A stretch of DNA of 64,000 nucleotides from Calamus simplicifolius (lineage: Eukaryota > Streptophyta > Magnoliopsida > Arecales > Arecaceae), in contig UESW01004820.1 in the NCBI GenBank assembly GCA_900491605.1, forward strand, positions 117,542-181,541. Reading direction: 5' to 3'. Numbering within the stretch: the first letter of the stretch is position 1; each line of letters begins with the position of its first letter. Of this stretch, positions 11,176 through 22,029 are shown in pieces. A program made the translations under genes and the position numbers. The notes under the pieces were generated by a model. That model was not told the DNA's origin. It searched no databases and saw nothing but the letters and a program-made list of their open reading frames with translations.

Positions 11176-12933
11176 TGATGGAAATTATGTATTCAAGACA
11201 TGAATCAAATTTATGAAAAATATAGCAGAAGATATAATATAAAATTTTCAGATGCCCAGGATCCCAAGGAACAGATTCATTAAATTAGAAATAAAATCTA
11301 AAATATTAGATTTATTCATACATGAGTCCTTTATCGATATAGAAAAGGATGAAGCCGTGAATCCTATGTCACTAGCTGTCCACGTGTCCGGCCTCTAACG
11401 GTGATCCATGCAGAGAAGAATGGATGAAGACCTTCAAGATATGAAAATGATACTTAGGGAGAGAGGGTGCTAGCGCCTCTTGAATCCCCTTATAGAAATA
11501 TTCAAAGCAGAAGATCTCTCACCTTTTGAAGAAGAAGAGAAGGAACATATTTATAGAGAGAAAGGGAGAGAAAGAAACGTTCCAAGGAAGAAGAAGAGAC
11601 CTCTTTTCCCATGGTAACGTTAATCCAAGGGAGAGGAAGAGACTCCCCTTCTTATAATAATCAGAGCCGTCCATCATATGGAACAAGCCATATTTGGGTA
11701 TCCAATTATTTGTTCATCATATGCACCAATTATTTGTTCATCATATACGTAAATAATTTCTCCTAACATTCCTTCTACTATGATGGATCATATCCATTAT
11801 TATTTTATCTTTTTAAATTAGGTCTTACCCAATTATTTAATTGGTCATCTTATCTAAATTAAATCTAATTTAATTCTCATTTTAATTCATCCAAAATTCT
11901 CCTTAATGCGTGTGACCCATTAGGCCCTTTAACATGTTGGCAATAATCATATTCTAATCACATACCCTATGAATGATTGGACAACTCTTTGTCCAAGTCA
12001 ACAACATTATTATAGATCATGAGAGGCCTCTAGCAAAGCATCATGACCATCCAACTGCTAAGGTTTTGTTGATGTGACCATCAACAATACCTGTCCATGA
12101 ATAGTTACCGTATGATCAAATCCTTTCGTCACATATCCCAGATCAATCAATGGTATAAAATGTATCAACCCTGTAATTGATCTTTGTTTACTTGATCTCA
12201 GAAAAAACTGACTCATATAAATTAGAACTTCAAAACCATTTTAAATTCTAACTCAATCTTGCAAGGATTTAACAGTCAATTTAATCCATCAAGTAGCCGT
12301 GGGATATAGCCCTTTCTATCAAGGGAGACGGATCCTGTCTTGATCAAACACCACCTTCATGTGCTTCATGTCATACCCAACCAACACCATATTTGCCATC
12401 TGTGGCTTGAGCGACATTTGGATGTTGTCAAAGCATGACATTCCACACATGAGATGCATTGAAGATCTCAAGTCAAAGGATCACTCACACCACCGTCATT
12501 AAAGATCAACCATCGATACTATATAGAATATCCATATGAGATCTCTGTACGGGTCATCCAATGCATTGTTATAATAACGAGCATCCACACACCTATCCAA
12601 GTATCTTTATACTTTAGCTTGTGAAATCAGTTACTCACCCCAAGGGTGAGGATATGCAATGTGTGCCAGTCTTACGGTGTTCGATGGTGTCCAATCCCAT
12701 CTACACATCGACTAGGAAATTTAAAGAATCAAACCATAACGTGCAATTTGGATCTCATAATTTGTAATCTCTATTACAAATTATATATGCATGGTTCACA
12801 TTCTTTTGGACTTTATCTCACAGACAAATATCAAATAAAAAATATCTAGATAAATAAAGAAATTATTTTATTTTATTTATTCATAGAATGTATTCAGCAT
12901 TCAATCCAATTGGATCTAGGGCATACACTAACA
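11176..12933 (-). repeat. 3' LTR of copia (copy A)
   Basis: On the minus strand it begins TGTTAGTGTATGCCC and ends ATTCCATCA (TG...CA). It is bordered on the outer side by GAAAA and on the inner side by the polypurine tract. It matches 42557-44317 and the split LTR 49954-50118 plus 59468-61281. Confidence 0.9.
11548..11556 (-). promoter_or_regulatory. Candidate TATA box in copia LTR
   Basis: The minus strand reads CTATAAATA. The same word lies at the same place in both copy-B LTRs (42929-42937 and 59696-59704), as expected for the U3 promoter. Upstream elements were not identified. Confidence 0.5.
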
Positions 12934-12948
12934 ATCTCCCACTTGCAC
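12934..12948 (-). other. Polypurine tract of copia
   Basis: The minus strand reads CAAGTGGGAGAT directly before the 3' LTR, the normal place for the plus-strand primer. Confidence 0.7.
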
Positions 12949-12949
12949 T

Positions 12950-14787
12950 AGAGCCATTCACCCATGTTTTAATACCGAGTGACTTAACATGATTATCATG
13001 CTTCTGCTACGGCAGGGCTTTAGTGAGTGGATTAGTTACATTATCCTTAGTGGGGACTCATTCTATTTTACATCATTTCTACCAATAATCTCTCTAATTA
13101 CATGGTATCTCCTGAGTACATGTTTGGACCTCTGATGAGACCTTGGCTCCTTAGCTTGCGCAATAGCTCAATTATTGTCATAATACATGTGTACTGGATC
13201 AGCAATGCTTGGAACCACACCAAGTTCAGTGATGAACTTTTTGATCCAAACTGCTTCTTTGGCTGCATTTGATGCTGTGATGTACTCGGCTTTGGTCGTA
13301 GAGTCGCAGTCGTCTCCTACTTGGAACTCTTCCAGCTGACTGCACCGCCATTAAGTGTAAACACATAGCCTGATTGAGATTTATAATCATCTTTATCAGA
13401 CTAAAAACTAGAATCCATATAACCCAAAACTATGAGTTCGGGTCCTCCATAAACCAAGAACATATCCTTAGTCCTTCATAAGTACTTAAGGATATTCTTG
13501 ATGGCCATCTAATGTTTCTCACCAGGGTTTGCTTGGTATCTACTAGTGATACTCAAAGCATAAGAAACATCATGTCTCGTACATAACATCGCATACATGA
13601 TGGATCCGATTGCTGAGGCGTATGGAATCCTATTCATATGCTATCTCTCCACTTGGGTCTTAGGACTCATGTCCTTGGAGAGATGTACCCCATGCGATAC
13701 CGACAAGAATCCCTTCTTGGATTCCTCCATGCTAAAATATTTTAGCACTTTATCTATGTACGTTGATTGGGATAATCCAAGCAACCTCCTAAATCTAATT
13801 CTATAGATCTTAATACCCAGTATGTAGGCTGCTTCTCCCAAATCTTTTATGGAGAACTTGCTGGACAACCAATCCTTCACTTCTTGCAGCAAGGTACATT
13901 ATTTTCTATCAATAATATGTCATCTACATATAATATCAAGAAAATAATAACACTCTCACTAACCTTCTTGTACACACATGGATCATCCTCATTTTTTATA
14001 AAATCAAACTCTTTAATTGTTTCATCAAAATGGATGTTTCAACTTCTAGAGGCTTGCTTAAGTCCATAAATGGACCTTTGCAGCTTGCATACCTTTTGAG
14101 AATCAATGGACTCAAAATCCTTAGGTTGTGTCATATACACATCCTTCACTAAATCACCATTTAGGAAGGCAGTCTTGACATCCATTTGCTATATCTCATA
14201 ATAGTAATAGGCTGCAATCGCAAGCAAAATCCTTATGGACTTAAGCATGGCTACAGGAGAAAAGGTTTTATCAAAGTCAACACCTTGTCTTTGCTTGTAA
14301 CCTTTTGCTACTAGCCTCGCCTTATAGGTAATCACATTACCATCCATGTCAGTCTTCTTCTTGAAGACCCATTTGCACCCAATAGGTTTTATCCCTTCAT
14401 GTGGATCAACCAAAGTCCATACTTGGTTGTCGTACATGGAGTCCATTTCAGACTTCATGGCTTTAAGCCATCTCTTGGAGTCAATGTCACATATTGCTTC
14501 CTCGTAGTTAGTAGGCTCATCATCTTCTATAAGAAATCATATCTCTTAGGAATATGATATGTTCTACTAGACCTACGTAGCTGATGTGTACTTGGAGCTA
14601 CCTGTTGCTCCATCATTTCTAATAGAGGCTCACGTAAATGTTGCCTGAATGTGAATTGAGTCTCCTGCTCAACTCCTACTGCATTTGGCATTTGCTCCAT
14701 GTCATCTAATCGGTCTATGTCAATTTGTGGTTCTTGAGTTTCACTAATCTCAATATTTCTCCCACTGTCCTTTCTTAGAAAAATCAC
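12950..14787 (-). pseudogene. Copia reverse transcriptase and RNase H, broken (copy A)
   Basis: Minus-strand blocks include KWVFKKKTDMDG and [13 protein letters not shown] (14189-14458), the catalytic YVDD at 13919-13930, VKDWLSSKFSIKDLG and YILGIKIYR (13641-13892), and RNase H sequence at about 13130-13400. These are the usual copia RT fingers/palm and RNase H parts. The frame changes several times and stops interrupt it. Copy B has the same parts in better condition. Confidence 0.88.
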
Positions 14788-14792
14788 ATTCT

Positions 14793-15610
14793 CTAGGAAT
14801 ATGGCATGCCTTGAGACAAAAACCTTTTGCTCGAGTGGGTGGTAGAAGTAGTATCATTTTGTTTCTTTAGAATACCCCATAAAATTACACTTATCGGACT
14901 AGCTCCAAGCTTGTCCGACTCATTATACTTTACATAAGCGTAGCAACCCCAAATCCTTAGATGACTAAGAGTTGGTTTCTTTCCACAACGTATCTCATAG
15001 GGAGTGGAACTGACCGACTTAGACGAAACTCGGTTTAGAGTGTATTCGGTTGTGGGTAGCGCATAACCCCAAAATATTTTTGAAAGATTTGCAAGGCTCA
15101 TCATTGATCGCACCATATCTAATAATGTGTGATTCCTCCTTTCTGATACACCATTATGCTGTGTTGTACTAGGAGGAGTCCACTGAGAGAGAATTCCATT
15201 CTTCTTCAAATATTCTAAGAACTCATGGCTTAAGTATTCCCTACCTCGATCTGATCAAGTATCTTAATACTTTTGCTACTTTGTTTTTCTGCATCGGATC
15301 TGAATTCTTTGAACTTTTCAAAGGCTTCAGATTTGTGCTTCATCAGATATACATAACCATACATGCTATGGTCATCTATAAACGTATGAAGTAAGAAAAA
15401 CCTTCTACTGCCTGAATATTGATAGGACCACATACATCTGAATGTACTAGTCCTAAACATTCAGTTGCTTGCTCACCCTTTTTAGTAAAGGATGACTTAG
15501 TCATTTTTCCACGTAAGCAGGACTCACATTCCTCAAACGATTCTCAATCGAATGAGCCCAAGTAGCCATCCTTATGTAACTTGGTTAAACGTGTTTCATT
15601 TACATGGCCT
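14793..15610 (-). pseudogene. Copia integrase, broken (copy A)
   Basis: The minus strand shows the integrase core end 'QHNGVSERRNHTLLDMVRSM' (15100-15180 region), FIDDHS (about 15370) and the GAG-pre-integrase zinc region near 15590 with an altered frame. The last Asp-Glu part is disrupted by frameshifts. Integrase would insert the cDNA into chromosomal DNA. Confidence 0.85.
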
Positions 15611-15764
15611 AAACGATAGTGCCATAGGAATAAGTTTTAGAATTATTTGATTTTAATTTTTTAGTTTCTACATTGAGAACAGTGCATTGTAAATTCAAAA
15701 CATAAATCCCGTTAAACATTTTAGCGAAACCAAAGAATATTTTATTTTTAAAAATTAAAATTTC

Positions 15765-16904
15765 TTAATTTCCAATTTCAAATGTATATCCATCATTTAC
15801 AAAACATGAAACAGAAATAATATTCTTTGTTATGTTTGGAGCATAGTAACAATTACTAAGCTCCATTACAAGACCAATGGGGAAACATAAAGAAAAAGAT
15901 CCTACAGCTAAAGCAGCAACCTTTGCTTCATTTTCCATATGCAGGATCACTTCATCTTTTCCAGCTTTCTACTACTTCTTATCATCTGTATATTAATACA
16001 AATATGAGATCCACAATCGGTATCCAATACCCATGTGGAATAAGAAGTAACAGAAGAAAACATCTCAATCATAAATATACCTGATGTAGAAGCATCTGAA
16101 TGTTTCTTTTCTTTCAGGTTAGCTAGATATGCCTTGCAATTTTGCTTCTAGTGCCCTTCCTTGCCACATAAGTGACACTTCTCCTTGGCTGCTTTGTTTT
16201 TCTTAATGCCCTTATTTGGTTTAATCTCCTTGGCCTTTTGGACCTTATTCTTCTTTGGCCGCTTCTTACGAGCGCTAGAGGACTCCATGACCATAACCTG
16301 CCCCTTTTCTTTCTTAATGTTGGGCTCGATATTCGTCAACATATTCATGAGCTCAGGTAGAGACGCCTCTAGCTTGTTCATGTTAAATTAAGAACAAACT
16401 ACGAATAGCTAGGAGGTAGTGATTGTAGAACCAAGTCAATACTTAGTTCATGATCCATCACAAAACCCAATCGTGCCAACTTCTCAATCAGATTGATCAT
16501 TTTCAGCACGTGGGCACCCACTGATGAATCCTTAGTCATTTTATACTGAAATAGATCTCTAGAGGTTTGAAACCTCTCATATCGAGACTGTGCACCAAAC
16601 AACTCTTGTAAGTGCATCAAAATCTCTTGAGCATTCATATGCTCATGTGTTTCTGAAGATCAGATGACATCGAGGCCAACATCAAACATGTGGCCATTTC
16701 TTTAGCATTTTTATACCGGTTGTATGCCACATGAACCTCAGTCGGAGCATCCGTTGGTGGGACCTCCGGTGCAACCTCATCTATGACAAAAAGAAATTTT
16801 TCAGATCGAAGAACGATCCTTACATTCCTTAGCCAATCAGGGAAGTTGAGTCCAGTCAATTTGTTGAATTCTAAAATATTCCTAAGGTTGATGTTTACAC
16901 TCAT
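15765..16904 (-). pseudogene. Copia gag and protease region, broken (copy A)
   Basis: It starts with the ATG at 16904 (MSVNINLRNILEFNKLTG). Gag helices follow, then a Lys-rich stretch and a zinc knuckle that begins CHLCGKEGH near 16148-16180; the remaining Cys is in a different context after a stop. A degraded protease follows at about 15950-16030. Unlike copy B, the frame at the 'LRSEKFLFVIDEV' block is intact. Stops at several points inactivate it. Confidence 0.85.
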
Positions 16905-17917
16905 AGTTTCTCTGATAACCTACATAAAATTAGAACGAGTCAATTACTATGAATACTAATCACCAACTTAATATGGTAATTCTAGATTTTTAATTAAGTT
17001 GGTTTCTCCCACTATTTTATCAAGGTTAACAGCCCTCTCTATTAATCTCAAAAAATTAGCATTCAATTTTCTTAGTGGGATAGGATCCTCATTTGAATTA
17101 CCTTGACCTTGGCTTTGGCACAACAAATCTCGGTAAGCCAAATTTGGTAGATTATCATCAATCACATCTAATGTGACTCCTAGATCATTTAGGGGACATT
17201 GCCTTGTCAATCATATCCATATATGATCACCCTAAAGTTTGTCTTTAGAGTAGACTGACCCTGACTTTGGCCAATTATGCCAACTAATCTAGTTAAGTCA
17301 ACCCATTTTTCCACAATCAACTCCTCATAAGTACACTCGACCTTGGCTTTGGCACGACAAATCTTATGACCTAATAATTTTGTATCAAGTGAACAATGGA
17401 AGGATTATGACTTAATATTCATGGAGGAATTTAGCGCATATAGGTCTCATCTATATCTACAACATTTGTACTATGCTAGATTACGTATCCCATATGTAGA
17501 TTTTAGATTAATCTTTATTAACCTAAAAAATATCATAAGATCAAATCTTATGATTTGGGATTCCTAATCAAATTAGGATTCCTGACCACTATCTAATATA
17601 GAAACCCTAATCATATGACCAGATCTATTGCTTCTATCCTGATTAACCTTATTGATCTAATCAATTAAGAGCTTTCCATAACAATGGCCGGATTAGCTGA
17701 TCAATGGGGTCCTATTTAGCATACCCTTCGATCCCATTGAATGGGTTTTTCTAGGCAGCGAACGGATCAATTAAAAACCATGATCACACTTATCTTAGAT
17801 ACCAATGTATGTAAGCCTAATTGATTAGACCAATATTGGGATCATAGGATCAAGCAATGATGCGGTTAAGTCTAAATTTCTTAAATCTTTATCATCTATT
17901 ACATTTTATGATAACTT
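16905..17917 (-). other. Copia leader (5' untranslated region), truncated
   Basis: This is the long leader between gag and the lost primer-binding site. Words such as GACCTTGGCTTTGGCAC recur in it at three places (about 17100, 17265, 17340). A frame at 16968-17210 is open for 80 codons but starts with TTG and has an in-frame stop just before, so I do not call it a gene. Confidence 0.6.
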
Positions 17918-18110
17918 AAGATCGTTCGCACGGTCCGAGATCGTTCATCGCCGATCAGGATCGATCAGGGCTTGGATCGATCGCAACCATCGAATCATCA
18001 TCGATCTCGGACCGATCGCCATGGTCCAGGATCGGTCGTGGCCGATCAGGATCAGAGCTTGGATCGATCGTAACCGTCGATCGTGGAGATTGATCCGATC
18101 GATCGATGCA
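17918..18110. repeat. GATC-dense patch at the break of copy A
   Basis: Roughly 190 bases packed with GATCG/CGATC words such as GGATCGATCG and GATCAGGATC, starting exactly where copia homology ends. It has no coding signal. It differs from another GATC-rich stretch at 30440-30870 in the LTR of the gag-only copia, although both share GATCGATC-type words. Its origin is unknown. Confidence 0.7.
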
Positions 18111-18124
18111 ATTTCCTAGAAAAT

Positions 18125-19165
18125 AAAAATAATTTCTTAGATAAAATACTTTTTAATATTGCGATGCATTTATCGCATCGCAATGTTTTTAAGAAAAATA
18201 ATAGTAATTAAAAAATTTAAAAAAACATTGTGACACAATATGTGCGTCGTAATTATTTTCAAAAAATATAATTTTTATCAGTTATAATTATTAAAAAAAT
18301 ATTACGACGCATTAGTGATGCAGTTTCCTAAAAATAATTTTTTTAGAGAACATGATTTTTAATAAAATGCGTCACAAAGTTTTTTAGAAAAATAAATGTA
18401 ATTAAAAAATTTTAAAAAAAAATATTGCGATGCATTATTTGCGTCGCAATTATTTTTAGAAAATATAAATTTTATGAGTTATAAATATTTAAAAAATATT
18501 GCGATGCAGTTGCGACATAATTTCCTAGAAAATAAAATTAATTTTTTTAGAGAAAATAATTTTTAATATTGCGATGCATTTATTGCGTCACAATGTTTTT
18601 AAGAAAAATAAAGGTAATAAAAAATTAAAAAAAAACATTGCGATGCAATATATGCGTCGCAATTATTTTTAGAAAATAATTTTTATCAATTATAAATATT
18701 TAAAAAATACTACGATGCATTTGTGACGTAGTTTATTAGAAAATGAAAATAATTTTTTCAAAGAAAACAATTTTTAATATTGCGACGCATTTATTGCATT
18801 GCAATGTTTTTAAGAAAAATAAATGTAATAAAAAATTTAAAAAAATATTGCAACGCAATATATGCATCACAATTATTTTTAAAAAATATAATTTTATCAG
18901 TTATAATTATTAAAAAAATATTACGATGCATTAGTGATGCAGTTTCCTAGAAAATAAAAATAATTTTTTCGGAGAAAATAATTTTTAATATTGCGACGCA
19001 TGTATTGCGTCGTAATATTTTTGAGGAAAATAAATGTAATTAAAAAATTTTAAAAAAACATTGCAACGTAATATTTGCATTGCAATTATTTTCAAAAATA
19101 TAAATTTTATCAGTTAAAAATATTTTAAAAATATTGCGATGCAATTTCTTAGAAAATAAAAATTA
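18125..19165. repeat. Five-fold tandem of about 208 bp, left subterminal block
   Basis: A unit that begins near AATTTTTAATATTGCGATGCA recurs at about 18148, 18355, 18560, 18770 and 18980. Each unit has three palindromic words of the type TTGCGATGCA-N(4-8)-TGCGTCGCAA separated by A/T spacers. Such clustered short motifs near CACTA ends are the binding sites for TNPA in En/Spm. Confidence 0.85.
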
Positions 19166-19179
19166 TTTTTCCGCCGGAC

Positions 19180-19365
19180 ATTGGCGCCAAGTTAGCAACT
19201 CATTAGCGATGCAATTAGTTGCGTCGCTAAGTTTGCATAAAATAATAAAAAATCCAAAGTAGCGATGGATTAGCGACGCAATAATGCATCGCTAATCCAT
19301 AATAATAATAAAAAAATAGCGAGTGATTAGCGACGCATATATTGCATCGCTAATCACCACTATTT
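19180..19365. repeat. TTAGCGACGCA-type palindromes, inner left block
   Basis: Three palindromes with arms TTAGCGAYGCA / TGCATCGCTAA follow the 208-bp tandem (at about 19190, 19262 and 19325). The same variant recurs at the right end (27465-27700), so left and right ends share motif types. Confidence 0.8.
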
Positions 19366-19559
19366 TAAGGCTTGGTCAGGCCGGCCCCCCCTTCCCTTCT
19401 CTTCTTCTTCCTATTCCTACCCTAGCTGCCGTCGTCCGTCTGCTCCTCCGGCTGCCCCCGTCCTCTTCCCCGGCGGAAGCTCCCCCCACTCCAGCGGCGT
19501 CCCCTTGCGACCGAGGTAAGCCCATCCTCCTTCTATTTTTTTATTTAAAAAATAGGGCC

Positions 19560-20060
19560 TTCTCTGGCCACGGCCGTTGCCGTGGCCGGCCATGGCCTGG
19601 CCATGGTGGTCAGGCCACCAAATAAAAAAAATTTACAGTTTAGGGGGGGGTTCCCCACCCCCCCTTCGTCATCTCCGGCCACGGCCGCTGCTGTGGCCGT
19701 CTTCTCTGGCCACGGCTGCTGCCGTGGCCTGGCCACGGTGGCCAGGCCACCAAAAAAAAATTACTGTTTGGGGGGGTTTTCCCCACCCCCCTTCATCTTC
19801 TCCGATCACGATCACGGTCGTGGCCGTCATCTCCGGCCACGGCCGCTGCCATGGCCGTCTTCTCCGGCCACGACCGCTGCCGTGGCCTGGCCATGGTGGC
19901 CAGGCCACCAAAAAAAATCACAGTTTGGGGGGGGGGGTTTCCCCACCCCCTCTTCGTCTTGTACGGCCACGGCCGTGGCCTGGCCACGGTGGCCAGGCCA
20001 CCAAAAAAAAAACCAGTTATGGGGGGGGGGGGTGAACCCACCCCCCCTCCCGTTCGTCTT
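19560..20060 (+). repeat. GC-rich minisatellite with hairpins inside the CACTA element
   Basis: Four unit copies of about 90-160 bp: a GGCCACGGCCG word, a hairpin, then CACCAAAAAAAA, a G run of 6-12, TTCCCC and a C run. Three units contain a perfect 11-bp stem GTGGCCTGGCC / GGCCAGGCCAC with a 5-base loop (19724-19750, 19882-19908, 19975-20001). Long open frames on both strands here reflect the repeat's lack of stops, not genes. Confidence 0.85.
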
Positions 20061-20094
20061 CTCGGCCAGACCCTTCAATTAAAAAAAAAACCAA

Positions 20095-20690
20095 TTATCA
20101 GCTAGGAGGCTTTTCCCTACCCCGGCCCTTTCAATTAAAAAAAAATTAACACTCAAAAAAAATTAACAAAAAAATATTAGATTCTATCATATTTTATTAT
20201 TTTTAAAATTATTTTAAATAATATGATGACAAATATAAAAAAATAAATATATTTTAAAACATGGGCAACTTAATTTTTTTTAAAAAAGTAACAGCTAGGA
20301 GGGTTTTCCCCACCCCCCCCCCCCGGCCCCTTCAATAAAAAAAAATAACACTCTTGAAAAAAAATTAACAAAAAAAAAAGATTCTATCATATTTTATTAT
20401 TTTTAAAAATATTTTTAAATAATTTGATGATAAATATAAAAAAAATAAATATATTTTTAAAACATGGGCAACTTAATTTTTTTTAAAAAAAAGTAACAGC
20501 TAGGGGGGTTTTCCCCACCCCCCGGCCCCTTCAATGAAAAAAAATTAACACTCTTGAAGAAAAATTAACACAAAAAAATTAGATTCTATCATATTTTATT
20601 ATTTTTAAAAATATTTTCAAATAATTTGATGATAAATATAAAAAATATAAATATATATTTAAAACATGGGCAACTTAATTTTTTTAAAAA
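20095..20690 (+). repeat. Three-fold tandem of about 200 bp
   Basis: Units begin at about 20098, 20291 and 20496 with CAGCTAGG-GG-TTTTCCCC and continue with CCGGCCC-TTCAAT, AGATTCTATCATATTTTATT and AACATGGGCAACTTAATTTT. It is continuous with the GC-rich minisatellite, so the two may have grown from one ancestral tract. Confidence 0.85.
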
Positions 20691-20699
20691 ATGTGACTA

Positions 20700-21020
20700 C
20701 TGATCTAATTTTTTATTAGATTAGTTTTAAATTAATTAATTTATGTCATTAGTCGTAGCTCTTTGGATAGACTGATTTAGCTCATCAATCATGACTCTTT
20801 AAATCAACTGATTAAACTCATAAATCGTAGCTATTTAGGTCAATTAATTTAGCTTATCAATTTTAACTTCTCCAGTAAGCTGATTTTAGACCATCAACCT
20901 TATCTATTTAGATCATCAATCAAAACTCTTTAGATAGGTCGAGCTGAATTAGCTTAGCTATTTAGGTCAACTAATTTAGCTCATTAACCATGACTCTTTA
21001 GATTACCTAATTTTAAAATT
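20700..21020 (+). repeat. Degenerate short repeats with AGCTCATCAA words
   Basis: Phrases like CTCTTTAGAT-AACTGATT-AGCTCATCAA recur about every 35-45 bases with much divergence. No coding signal. Confidence 0.6.
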
Positions 21021-21394
21021 GCAGTCGTAGCTTTTCATTTCTTTATAGCTATTTATGCAATAATATTTGTGCATTTGTAGTTATTTACAATTGTTATGTC
21101 TTGATTATTTACATTCTGCTTCAATTTGAATGATGCATTAAATTATGTAATGCTAGATAGAAAGTCTTGTTGTATTATTATTTAATTTTAGCAACAAATT
21201 AGTAGTTTCAATGATTTATATTTTAGTCTTCACAAACATATATTTGACATAATAATCTTAAGAAGTCAGTGACTATATATAGAGAACACTATTCCTATAT
21301 ATGTATAATTGACAAGAAGTTAAGAATAACAAGCATATGTTCGATTGTCTTTAGATTTCATATTATTAATCACAGCACTATAACCTTTAGACCC

Positions 21395-21569
21395 ATTTGA
21401 GAATTTGTAAGACTTAGTCTTGCAAATTCTCAAATTGTCCTGGTGGACAGTTTGAGAATATTTTTTGCAATATGTTAGTCTGCTATTAATCATCGTTGGG
21501 TGAGATTGCAGTTTGCATTTGCTCATACGTTCTCCTAGTGTGGCATATATGCCACACATTTAGGAGAAC
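21395..21569. repeat. Three consecutive palindromes upstream of TNP2
   Basis: 21395-21435 is an inverted repeat with 20-base arms, one mismatch and a one-base loop (core AAGACTTAGTCTT). 21431-21454 is a second one (CAAATTGTCC / GGACAGTTTG). 21529-21569 is a third, with arms GTTCTCCTA and TAGGAGAAC around GTGTGGCATATATGCCACAC. They lie about 460-640 bp before the transposase start. Confidence 0.85.
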
Positions 21570-22029
21570 ATATGGAGAAATGCTGCTGAAATTTTAACGT
21601 AACTGATCGATGATAATTAATAGCAAAATAACATATCACAAAAAATATTCTTGAATGGGATAGGGCCTTACCTTTTAGAGATGGAGTGAAGGTGGAATTA
21701 ATTTAGGACACTTGAACGCTTGTGAAGTCTCATGATTAAATGGACCGCCTTGCGGCCCGACCTGAACTCAAGCCCTAGCATTAGCCTGGCATGAACCTGT
21801 GCCTCGGTCCTTGCTAGCATGCTAAGGATCGTAGCCGTGGCCTGGCCTTGCAGGGTAGGGACCTTAGTTGTCTTAAAAAAATTGGTTTAGTTATAAATTA
21901 TTTAAATGGTTGTTATTAACCTTAGTTGTGTAAAAGAAATAATAAACTCATATATTTAGGAATGCTAATATAGTTTTATAATGTGGTTTCCTTTAATGGT
22001 TTACCAGAAATTGTATAAGTCGGTCAAAA

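Larger units (their letters stand above)
1..17917 (+). repeat. Long direct duplication, copy A
   Basis: This stretch matches 32486-49285 base for base over long runs, with small indels and a few larger differences. Shared landmarks in the same order are a copia pol tail and LTR, an O-methyltransferase exon, a 9-bp-TSD Mutator-like element, a foldback element and a minus-strand copia. Homology is lost between about 1250 and 2985, where A and B carry different sequence, and ends at 17917 in the copia leader. Position 1 is already inside the homology, so the left edge lies outside the window. Confidence 0.95.
11176..17917 (-). mobile_element. Minus-strand Ty1/copia, 5'-truncated (copy A)
   Basis: The element runs from its 3' LTR (11176-12933) through pol and gag to the leader, where homology with copy B stops at 17917. 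The primer-binding site and 5' LTR are missing. The pol order on the minus strand is gag, protease, integrase, reverse transcriptase, RNase H, which defines the copia superfamily. Many stops and frameshifts make it inactive. The same insertion site and LTR as in copy B show that it predates the duplication. Confidence 0.92.

Noticed and set aside
16172..16391. Hydrophobic + strand frames as membrane proteins
   Set aside because: They are antisense shadows of the Lys-rich copia gag.
16968..17210. 80-codon minus frame in the copia leader as an upstream gene
   Set aside because: It begins with TTG after an in-frame stop, and is not intact in copy B.
18125..19365. CRISPR-like spaced repeats
   Set aside because: Repeats are degenerate palindromes with A/T spacers in a plant transposon end, without unique spacers or cas genes.
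19356..19368. CACTATTTTAAGG as the missing left tip of the CACTA element
   Set aside because: It lies inside the left subterminal block, not before it, and differs from the inverse of the right tip (CACTATAAGGGG).
19577..20105. Long overlapping open frames on both strands in the GC-rich minisatellite
   Set aside because: They are a by-product of a tandem repeat with no stop codons; every frame on both strands is open and none has a domain.
21320..21559. Minus frame over the palindromes
   Set aside because: No domain, and the sequence is explained by inverted repeats.
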